A stretch of 5,181 bases of DNA from Desulfobulbaceae bacterium (GTDB lineage Bacteria; Desulfobacterota; Desulfobulbia; Desulfobulbales; Desulfocapsaceae), in assembly GCA_027067035.1 (NCBI GenBank), contig JAMOMO010000486.1, positions 1-5,181 on the forward strand, in the 5' to 3' direction. The notes beneath the pieces were generated by a model. That model worked only from the letters and a program-made list of their open reading frames with translations. It did no database searches and was not told the origin of the DNA. This document shows, one piece after another, positions 1 to 5,086 of the stretch. Every line of letters starts with the position of its first letter. Position 1 is the first letter of the stretch. A program made the translations under genes and the position numbers.

Positions 1-365
1 GTAACGCCCGCATCCTGGTCGTTGACGATGAACCGGTACTCCAGGATATCGCCACCCAGATGCTGCAGAACAAAGGCTACACAGTTGACTCGGTTGGTTC
101 AGGAGAAGAGGCCGTCAGCTTCGTGAAAGAGCATTCCGTTGATCTCATCGTCATGGACATGCTGATGGAACCGGGAATGAACGGCTACGAAACCTACAAA
201 GAGATTCTCAAAATTCGGCCAGATCAGAAGATCATCATCGCCTCCGGTTTTTCAGAAAGCGATGACGTGAAAGCCGCCCTTGACCTGGGCGCCAGTGCAT
301 TTATAAAAAAACCCTACACAATGAACAGCCTCTCCAAAGGAATTCATGAAGCCCTGAAACAATAA
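1..365 (+). CDS. C-terminal receiver domain of a probable hybrid histidine kinase (5' partial)
   Basis: The frame is open from base 3 to the TAA at 363-365, giving 120 visible residues that form one complete CheY-like receiver domain. Visible landmarks, counted from the first full codon: the acidic pair D8-D9 after ILVV, phospho-acceptor D52 (codon 156-158) in VMDM, the Ser/Thr switch position S81 in IIASGF, and the Lys-Pro pair at K103. The wording around D52 (MEPGMNGYETY) and the IIASGF stretch resemble the terminal receivers of PAS-containing hybrid sensor kinases common in Desulfobacterota. Such a domain accepts phosphate from a His on a kinase or phosphotransfer protein in the cytoplasm. 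The protein ends directly after the receiver, so there is no output domain downstream. The upstream part is outside the window, so a stand-alone single-domain regulator cannot be excluded. The receiver call is firm; the hybrid-kinase call is inference. Confidence 0.85.
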   Translation, partial: NARILVVDDEPVLQDIATQMLQNKGYTVDSVGSGEEAVSFVKEHSVDLIVMDMLMEPGMNGYETYKEILKIRPDQKIIIASGFSESDDVKAALDLGASAFIKKPYTMNSLSKGIHEALKQ

Positions 366-373
366 ACCGGCAT

Positions 374-402
374 CCCGGTCCTCAACCGGGACACCCGTTT
401 TT
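374..402. terminator. Short hairpin between convergent genes, possible bidirectional terminator
   Basis: CCCGGT (374-379) pairs with ACCGGG (385-390) across a five-base loop, between the stop of the receiver gene (365) and the stop of icd (402). On the plus strand a run of five T follows at 398-402 after a seven-base gap. A shorter alternative stem, CGGG 387-390 with CCCG 394-397, abuts that T run directly and may be the actual plus-strand terminator. On the minus strand the T run is weak (TTTA), so termination of icd here is less certain. The two stop codons are only 36 bases apart. Confidence 0.5.
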
Positions 403-2642
403 CAGCTCAGTCTCTCCTGCAATGCATCAATTATTGTATTGAAGGTACTGCTGGGCCGCATGGCAGCAGAGGTCTTCTCAAAATCCGGCAGATAGTAGCC
501 GCCAAGATCCTGTTCCTGCCCCTGACAGCTGATCATCTCACTGACAATCTGCTCCTCATGTTCGCTGAGCTCTTCGGCGACCCTGGCAAATTTTTCCTGC
601 AGCCCCGTATCTTCCGTCTGAGCGGCAAGGACCCTTGCCCAGCTCAGTGCCAGGTAAAAATGACTGCCCCTGGTGTCGAGTTCACCCACCTTGCGTGAAG
701 GGGATTTCTCACTCTCCAGAAAGTCTCCGATGGCCTGGTCCAGAGTCCTGGCAAAAAGCGCTGCCGTTGTATTCTCAAATGTTTCGGCCAGATGTTCAAA
801 AGACGGCACCATGGCACAAAATTCTCCAAGCGAATCCCAGCGCAGATGACCTTCGGCAACAAACTGCTGCACATGCTTGGGAGCAGAACCGCCGGCACCT
901 GTCTCAAAAAGTCCGCCGCCATTCATCAGGGGAACAATGGAGAGCATCTTGGCACTGGTCCCAAGCTCGAGAATGGGAAAGAGATCCGTCAGGTAGTCGC
1001 GGAGGACATTCCCTGTGACGGAAATGGTATCCTCTCCCCTTCTGATCCGGACGATGGATTCCTGCATCCCTTCAAGGGGAGTGACAACCCGCAGATCAAG
1101 ACCATCGGTATCATGATCAGGAAGATACTGATTCACCTTGGCAATGATCTCGGCATCGTGACCACGCTCCGGATCAAGCCAGAACAGAGCAGGACTCCCT
1201 GTGGCACGGGCACGGGTAACAGCAAGTTTCACCCAGTCCTGAACAGCGGCGTCCTTGGTCTGACACATCCTGAAAATATCATCTTTTTCAACGGACTGCT
1301 CCAGCAGCACCTGACCGGACTCATCAACTACCCGGATCGTTCCCGCAGCCGGTGCCTCAAAGGTCTTGTCATGGGAGCCGTACTCTTCAGCCTTCTGGGC
1401 CATGAGACCAACATTGGAAACACTGCCCATGGTGGCCGGATCAAAGGCACCGTTTTTCTGACAGTCTGTAACAACTTCCTGATAGATCCGGGCATAACAG
1501 CGATCAGGGATCATCGCGTTGGTGTCATGCAGCTTATCGTCCGGCCCCCACATCCTGCCACCGTCACGAATAACCACCGGCATCGAGGCATCCACAATGA
1601 TGTTATTGGGCACATGCAGATTTGTGATACCTTTGCTGGAATCCACCATGGCAAGCTCACAGCCGCTCTCATATGCCGCCATGATATCGGCTTTGATCGC
1701 CTCCTTCCGTTCATTGTCCAGCGACTCTATCTTTTCATAGACATCGGCAAGCCCGTTATTGACGTTCACCCCGAGTGACTCAAGCAGTTCCCCGTGTTTA
1801 TCAAAGACATCACCATAGAAAACAGAGACACAGTGTCCAAACATGATCGGATCGGACACCTTCATCATGGTGGCCTTCAGGTGCAGGGACAGAAGCACAC
1901 CATCTTCTCTGGCTGCTTTTATCTGACTGGCATAAAAGTCACGCAGCTTGCGGACATTCATCACCGAGGCATCAATTATTTCTCCCGGCAGAAGATCAAT
2001 CCCTGGATTGAGAACCGTGACATCACCATTTTCGGCAACACACTCGATACGCACGCTTGCCGCCTCTGTCAGAGTGGTTGAGCACTCACTGCCGTAGAAG
2101 TCGCCATCCTCCATATAACTGACCCGACACCTGGAGACTTCGGGCCATTCCTTCATCATGCGATGCGGTTTTTTCTGACCAAAGCGCTTCACGGACGCTG
2201 CCGCCCGACGATCCGCATTCCCCTCACGAAGCACAGGATTCACGGCACTGCCAAGTACCTGGGCATAGCGGCCATGGATCTTTTTCTCCTCATCACTTTG
2301 CGGCTCTGCCGGATAATCCGGAATATCATACCCCTTCTTCTGCAGTTCCGAGATGGCATCTGTCAGCTGCGGGATGGATGCACTCACATTGGGCAGTTTG
2401 ACAATATTGGTTTCAGGCTCCTTTACCCGCCGCCCAAGCTCAGCCAGGTCATCGGGTATCTGCTGCTCACTGGAGAGGTTTTCAGGAAAATTCGCAATGA
2501 TGCGACCGGCCAGGGATATGTCCTTCTGCACCAGTTCAAAGCCGGCCCCCCTGGTAAACCCCTGCAGAATCGGTAACAGGGAATAGGATGCCAGGGCAGG
2601 TGCTTCATCAATTTTGGTGTAAATGATCTCTTGGGTTGTCAT
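402..2642 (-). CDS. icd: Isocitrate dehydrogenase (NADP), monomeric type
   Basis: This 746-residue protein matches the monomeric IDH family (about 740 residues, as in Azotobacter vinelandii, Corynebacterium and Desulfobacter), not the roughly 415-residue dimeric enzymes. It oxidatively decarboxylates isocitrate to 2-oxoglutarate and makes NADPH in the cytoplasm. Residues matching the A. vinelandii active site are in place, with a one-residue offset after the N-terminal region: S132, N135, R139 and R145 for isocitrate; K256 and Y421 as catalytic candidates; D351, D549 and D553 for Mn/Mg, with R548 beside them; H590, R601 and R650 for the NADP phosphate side. Family stretches VPNNIIVDASMP, GGRMWGPDDK and MNGGGLFETGAGG are intact. 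There is no signal peptide or frameshift. The ATG at 2642 follows GAGGA at six bases. The gene is convergent with the receiver gene and separated from dnaA by a strong terminator, so it probably has its own promoter, though no clear sigma-70 pair is visible. Confidence 0.97.
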   Translation of the reverse strand: MTTQEIIYTKIDEAPALASYSLLPILQGFTRGAGFELVQKDISLAGRIIANFPENLSSEQQIPDDLAELGRRVKEPETNIVKLPNVSASIPQLTDAISELQKKGYDIPDYPAEPQSDEEKKIHGRYAQVLGSAVNPVLREGNADRRAAASVKRFGQKKPHRMMKEWPEVSRCRVSYMEDGDFYGSECSTTLTEAASVRIECVAENGDVTVLNPGIDLLPGEIIDASVMNVRKLRDFYASQIKAAREDGVLLSLHLKATMMKVSDPIMFGHCVSVFYGDVFDKHGELLESLGVNVNNGLADVYEKIESLDNERKEAIKADIMAAYESGCELAMVDSSKGITNLHVPNNIIVDASMPVVIRDGGRMWGPDDKLHDTNAMIPDRCYARIYQEVVTDCQKNGAFDPATMGSVSNVGLMAQKAEEYGSHDKTFEAPAAGTIRVVDESGQVLLEQSVEKDDIFRMCQTKDAAVQDWVKLAVTRARATGSPALFWLDPERGHDAEIIAKVNQYLPDHDTDGLDLRVVTPLEGMQESIVRIRRGEDTISVTGNVLRDYLTDLFPILELGTSAKMLSIVPLMNGGGLFETGAGGSAPKHVQQFVAEGHLRWDSLGEFCAMVPSFEHLAETFENTTAALFARTLDQAIGDFLESEKSPSRKVGELDTRGSHFYLALSWARVLAAQTEDTGLQEKFARVAEELSEHEEQIVSEMISCQGQEQDLGGYYLPDFEKTSAAMRPSSTFNTIIDALQERLS

Positions 2643-2767
2643 GGGAGTTCCTCACATTTCATCGGTATAAATTCAATCACCGTCTCAGACTGACCAGTCA
2701 GATTTTTCCAGTGGTGACTATATATTGAAAAAACGACATCATATACGATTTCGCCCTGCAAAGCCAT
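2639..2767 (-). CDS. Possible small leader ORF (42 aa) overlapping the icd start
   Basis: A reading frame from ATG 2767 ends in a TGA that overlaps the icd start as ATGA (2642-2639), the arrangement typical of translational coupling. It encodes 42 residues with ordinary composition (starts MALQGEIVYDVVFS, ends KCEELP). A weak purine stretch, GAGAG, lies about eight bases upstream of the ATG. The frame can be extended to a GTG at 2839, but that would run through the terminator hairpin and is unlikely. There is no recognised domain, membrane segment or run of regulatory codons. It could be a leader peptide affecting icd translation or simply a chance frame; the ATGA junction is the only real argument for it. 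Confidence 0.2.
   Translation of the reverse strand: MALQGEIVYDVVFSIYSHHWKNLTGQSETVIEFIPMKCEELP
2649..2653 (-). promoter_or_regulatory. Ribosome binding site of icd
   Basis: The minus strand reads GAGGA, then six bases (ACTCCC), then the ATG at 2642. The good match and spacing fix the icd start. The site lies inside the last codons of the small upstream frame ending at 2639. Confidence 0.75.
2690..2701. promoter_or_regulatory. Interrupted palindrome upstream of icd, possible operator
   Basis: CTGAC-CA-GTCAG is a perfect 5+5 dyad with a two-base centre, 48 bases upstream of the icd ATG. The centre is too short for an RNA loop, so a protein-binding site is the more natural reading. No regulator is implied by the sequence, and a dyad of this size can occur by chance. 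Confidence 0.2.
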
Positions 2768-2791
2768 ATTGAAACTCTCAGGGAGCATAAC

Positions 2792-2835
2792 AAAAAAAAA
2801 GGGGTCTGATTCATCACAACGAATCAGACCCCTTT
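2792..2835 (-). terminator. Strong intrinsic terminator downstream of dnaA
   Basis: AAAGGGGTCTGATTC (2798-2812) and GAATCAGACCCCTTT (2821-2835) pair perfectly over 15 bp across an eight-base loop. On the minus strand the stem is followed by nine consecutive T (plus-strand A run 2792-2800), a textbook Rho-independent terminator for transcription leaving dnaA. On the plus strand only three T follow. The GGGGTC...GACCCC core is also reminiscent of palindromes linked to REP-associated tyrosine transposases (see findings). Confidence 0.88.
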
Positions 2836-2857
2836 GCACCCGCAGTATAAGATTCTG

Positions 2858-2908
2858 TTTTTTCAGGACTTAGGCGCTTAAAACCGTATCACGCCAATCC
2901 TGTAAAAA
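2858..2908. repeat. Imperfect inverted repeat after the dnaA stop
   Basis: TTTTTTCAGGA (2858-2868) and TCCTGTAAAAA (2898-2908) pair at 10 of 11 positions. Inside, GGCG (2873-2876) can pair with CGCC (2892-2895). It lies between the dnaA stop and the strong terminator, so it would sit in the 3' untranslated part of the dnaA transcript. No T run follows on either strand, so it is not an obvious terminator. It may protect the mRNA end or be incidental. Confidence 0.35.
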
Positions 2909-2914
2909 CGGCCT

Positions 2915-4240
2915 TTAAAGCTCTGCCATCTTCCGATCAAGAATTTCAACCTGACGACGAACCGAGATATCCTGTCTGCACAATTCAGATACCACTTTCA
3001 CTGCATGGAGAACAGTGGCATGATTCCGATTAAAAATCTTCCCAATATCCCCCAGGGATTCATCGGTATGCTTACGACCAAGATACATGGCAACCTGACG
3101 CGGAAAAGAGATGACCTTTTTTCTGGAACGTGACTGCAGATCTTTATAGCTCACATTAAACTCTCTGCTGATCAGCTCCCCGATCAGTTCGGTGGTAAGG
3201 GTTCTGGAGATTCCAACTATCTCAGCAACAACATCCCGCACCATATCCATCTCAACAGCTCCGGCCATGAGAGATGCCTTGGCACTGAGAGAGAGAAGGG
3301 CGGATTCTATGCGACGCACATCACCTTGAATCTGCTCACTGATATAAGAGATTGCCTCTTCATCCAGCTTCAATCCGCTCTGAGCCACTTTGTTTTTCAC
3401 AATGCGATAGCGGGTGGCAAGATCAGGTGCCTGTATTGTGGTCACCAGCCCGGCACCCATCCTGGAACGGAACTCATTATCTATTCCCTTCAGATCACGC
3501 GGTGCATTATTCGCCGTAAGAATCACCCGTTTACCGCTTTTGATGAGGGAATCAAGCAGCTCGTTAAGCTCCTCCTGAGTTTTCTTTTTCCCCTTCAGGG
3601 CATGAATATCTTCAACCAGAAGAAAATCACAATGATCATGGTAACTGGTTTTAAAGGTATCCATACTTCCCGTCTGTATACCGCGTACCATTTCTGAAGC
3701 AAACTGCTGGGCCGTCACATAGCGCAACCTGGTTGCCGGAGACTCTTCCAGAAGTGTGTGGGCCACGGCATGGGTCAGATGACTCTTGCCAAGCCCTGTT
3801 GAGCTGTTGATATAGAGACAGCTTCCAACGGTATCATCTCCCCTGATCATGGATTTACAGGCGGACTGTGCCAGCAGATTGGACTCGCCAAGCATAAAGG
3901 CATCAAAAGTATAGCGGGGATGAAGGGACCGGACTATGGACTTTCTCTCGGGGATATGGGGCAGGCGAAGCTGCTCACCCTGTCGGGAGGGCGGAAGTGC
4001 TGCAGCTGATTCACTGTCACAAAGAACAACCCGGCATTTGCTGCCGCACAGATCCTTCACAGTCTCCTGAAGAGCCTCAAAGTGATTCCGGTCAAGATGG
4101 GCCCGGTAAAATCGGTCAGGACAGGCAAGTCTGATTTCACTGGCATCAGAATGGACGCATTCAAGGGGCTCTATCCAGAGACCATAGATTGCGTCACCCA
4201 GATTTTCCTTTAATGCCTCTTTTGCCTGCTCCCAAACCAT
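2915..4240 (-). CDS. dnaA: Chromosomal replication initiator protein DnaA
   Basis: The protein has 441 residues, near the usual 440-470. It binds origin DNA and, with ATP, opens it and loads the helicase. Domain I spans about 1-73 (VWEQAKEAL..., GLWIEPL). A short linker reaches about 107. AAA+ domain III starts at FMLGESNLLA (115-124), with P-loop SSTGLGKS (146-153), Walker B LLVED (207-211), sensor-1 region ILTANNAP (240-247), arginine finger R260 in RSRM and sensor-2 R309 in GDVRR. Domain IV (about 346-441) is the helix-turn-helix part with SFPRQ and NRNHATVLHAV. Oddities: the first P-loop Gly is Ser, the first Walker B Asp is Glu, and several DNA-contact residues differ from E. coli. The ATG at 4240 is preferred because GAGGGG sits six bases before it and DnaA proteins typically begin near the VW; a TTG at 4267 is the upstream alternative. 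No dnaN follows; a terminator and icd do. Confidence 0.95.
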   Translation of the reverse strand: MVWEQAKEALKENLGDAIYGLWIEPLECVHSDASEIRLACPDRFYRAHLDRNHFEALQETVKDLCGSKCRVVLCDSESAAALPPSRQGEQLRLPHIPERKSIVRSLHPRYTFDAFMLGESNLLAQSACKSMIRGDDTVGSCLYINSSTGLGKSHLTHAVAHTLLEESPATRLRYVTAQQFASEMVRGIQTGSMDTFKTSYHDHCDFLLVEDIHALKGKKKTQEELNELLDSLIKSGKRVILTANNAPRDLKGIDNEFRSRMGAGLVTTIQAPDLATRYRIVKNKVAQSGLKLDEEAISYISEQIQGDVRRIESALLSLSAKASLMAGAVEMDMVRDVVAEIVGISRTLTTELIGELISREFNVSYKDLQSRSRKKVISFPRQVAMYLGRKHTDESLGDIGKIFNRNHATVLHAVKVVSELCRQDISVRRQVEILDRKMAEL

Positions 4241-4246
4241 AATTAT

Positions 4247-4252
4247 CCCCTC
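4247..4252 (-). promoter_or_regulatory. Ribosome binding site that sets the dnaA start
   Basis: The minus strand reads GAGGGG, then ATAATT, then the ATG at 4240. The in-frame TTG at 4267 has no comparable purine stretch upstream. This supports a 441-residue DnaA rather than the nine-residue-longer form. Confidence 0.75.
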
Positions 4253-4353
4253 AAATACAGCATCCAAACAACGAAATCAGGCCAAAATCATGAATTATTC
4301 AGCCTCACAAAGCTTCTCTATCTCTTTTTCAAGCAATGAATTAAGCACCTTTG

Positions 4354-4385
4354 AACAGGAAACAGCTACCACGGTTCCTGTTATA
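4354..4385. promoter_or_regulatory. Inverted repeat with an embedded minus-strand -10-like hexamer in the dnaA leader
   Basis: AACAGGAA (4354-4361) and TTCCTGTT (4375-4382) form a perfect 8-bp dyad with a 13-base centre, about 115-145 bases upstream of the dnaA ATG. On the minus strand the right edge contains TATAAC (4385-4380), five of six matches to the sigma-70 -10 box, but no matching -35 box lies 16-18 bases upstream. If it is a promoter, the dyad would lie just downstream and could be an operator or leader hairpin. This is weak evidence. Confidence 0.2.
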
Positions 4386-4455
4386 GACAGAGCACGGAAG
4401 TAAGATACTCCCCCGCAACTCATGCCTGGGGAATTAACTGCATTTCGCTTTTCCG

Positions 4456-4499
4456 GTCAAAGTCGATTTTGACAAATTTTCCTATCAGTACCACATATT
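4456..4499 (+). promoter_or_regulatory. Weak plus-strand promoter-like pair beside a small hairpin
   Basis: GTCAAA (4456-4461) and TTTGAC (4468-4473) form a 6-bp stem with a six-base loop. The right arm contains a perfect -35 hexamer, TTGACA (4469-4474). The best -10-like hexamer downstream is CATATT (4494-4499, four of six) at an unfavourably long 19-base spacing. No gene begins within several hundred bases on this strand, so function is doubtful. Confidence 0.15.
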
Positions 4500-4800
4500 A
4501 TCACCCCAATCCTGAAGTGCCCATCTGTGACGGGATTGCACTGCAGAACTTTTCAAAACCCTTTATTTACGGGCATGTCAGGCAGTGCTCACCAATGTGC
4601 TGTTATCTTCAGGTCTTAGTCCAGATAGTGTCGAGTTATTAACAAATTTCGATTTTCCTTTAACTCTATCTTACTCGAAATATCAGGAATTTTCTGTGAA
4701 TTACTCAATTTCCTTCCCACGACAATCCAAGGGTGGCGCTATATCAACGAGTACGCCAGATTTGGGAAAAACATCTTTTTTTCTCTTTTTTCTGTCACTC

Positions 4801-4835
4801 AAAAAGAAATTTTTTCAAGGAAAAAATTTCTTTTT
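4801..4835. repeat. Perfect 15-bp A/T palindrome with T run
   Basis: AAAAAGAAATTTTTT (4801-4815) and AAAAAATTTCTTTTT (4821-4835) are exact reverse complements separated by CAAGG. Each arm has a single G/C base. T residues continue to 4837 on the plus strand. It lies in the most AT-rich block of the window, next to runs of T at 4775-4790. It could act as a low-stability terminator, a cruciform-forming or unwinding-prone site, or the centre of an origin. Direct evidence covers only the symmetry and composition. Confidence 0.6.
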
Positions 4836-4975
4836 TTACATATCCGAACAGCAGCTGGCCGGGGGGCATAGTTGGGAATCCTTCCCAGCAAAAAGTCCCT
4901 TACAGACGACATCATCTCTTCATTCAAAAATGTATCGCCAATTTGATATTTTTGAATTCTCCACGCCAGAATCTC

Positions 4976-5086
4976 CACCGGGGTCAGGCAAGCTCTTTCC
5001 GTTATCCAGGCAGGATCTGCCTGACACCTGCATGGTGGCATGGAACATGCCCCGGTGCTTCAGAGCCGGTTTTGAATGTCAACCGG
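4976..5086. ncRNA. Compact foldable segment upstream of the divergent gene, possible structured leader or repeat
   Basis: Complementary arms can form a near-closed four-way junction. P1 pairs 4976-4983 (CACCGGGG) with 5050-5057 (CCCCGGTG). P2 pairs 4984-4990 (TCAGGCA) with 5018-5024 (TGCCTGA). P3 pairs 5025-5028 with 5034-5037 (CACC/GGTG). P4 pairs 5039-5042 with 5046-5049 (CATG/CATG). Only base 5038 is left unpaired at the junction. An alternative hairpin, CAGGCAG (5007-5013) with CTGCCTG (5017-5023), competes with P2. A further hairpin, CCGGTT (5066-5071) with AACCGG (5081-5086), holds the ATG at 5076 in its loop. It does not match tRNA, SRP RNA or 6S RNA features I know. It may be a 5' leader, a repeat element, or coincidence. 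Confidence 0.3.

Larger units (their letters stand above)
4268..5075. other. Long non-coding gap upstream of dnaA, candidate origin or regulatory region
   Basis: About 800 bases lie between dnaA and the divergent frame at 5076, without a convincing gene on either strand. Two blocks are markedly AT-rich by hand count: 4628-4707 (about 29% GC) and 4771-4840 (about 21% GC). The second includes long T-rich runs and a perfect A/T palindrome. No exact TTATCCACA is present. The nearest plus-strand matches are TTATCCAGG (5002-5010) and weaker ones such as TTATCTTCA (4603) and TTATCACCC (4498). The motif TATC occurs ten times on the plus strand but only three times on the minus strand. The gap must hold the dnaA promoter and may hold oriC, but neither is proven from the sequence. 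Confidence 0.35.

Noticed and set aside
792..1778. Long (328-codon) plus-strand frame antisense to icd
   Set aside because: It lies entirely within icd, whose protein is recognisable end to end. The antisense product has no family features and is a codon-bias shadow.
4243..4263. Six-codon minus-strand uORF ending two bases before the dnaA ATG
   Set aside because: It has no ribosome site of its own, and its sequence is explained by the dnaA Shine-Dalgarno region; frames this short are expected by chance.
4290..4403. 37-codon plus-strand frame in the dnaA leader region
   Set aside because: It is Ser/Thr-rich with a poor ribosome site and no promoter in front; it is most likely a chance frame antisense to the dnaA leader.
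4873..4887. TGGGAA-TCC-TTCCCA small hairpin
   Set aside because: Six pairs with a three-base loop and no T run or context; too short to call alone.
4799..5041. 80-codon minus-strand frame between dnaA and the right-hand gene
   Set aside because: Its middle (about residues 20-65) looks fairly natural, but it ends inside the A/T palindrome, lacks a good ribosome site, uses several rare-type codons (AGA, AGG, ATA) and overlaps the palindromic segment. Conservation could still rescue it.
4976..5057. Cloverleaf-like pairing considered as a tRNA
   Set aside because: Arm lengths are wrong (8, 7, 4, 4), there is no T-loop GTTC-type motif and no anticodon arm of proper size.
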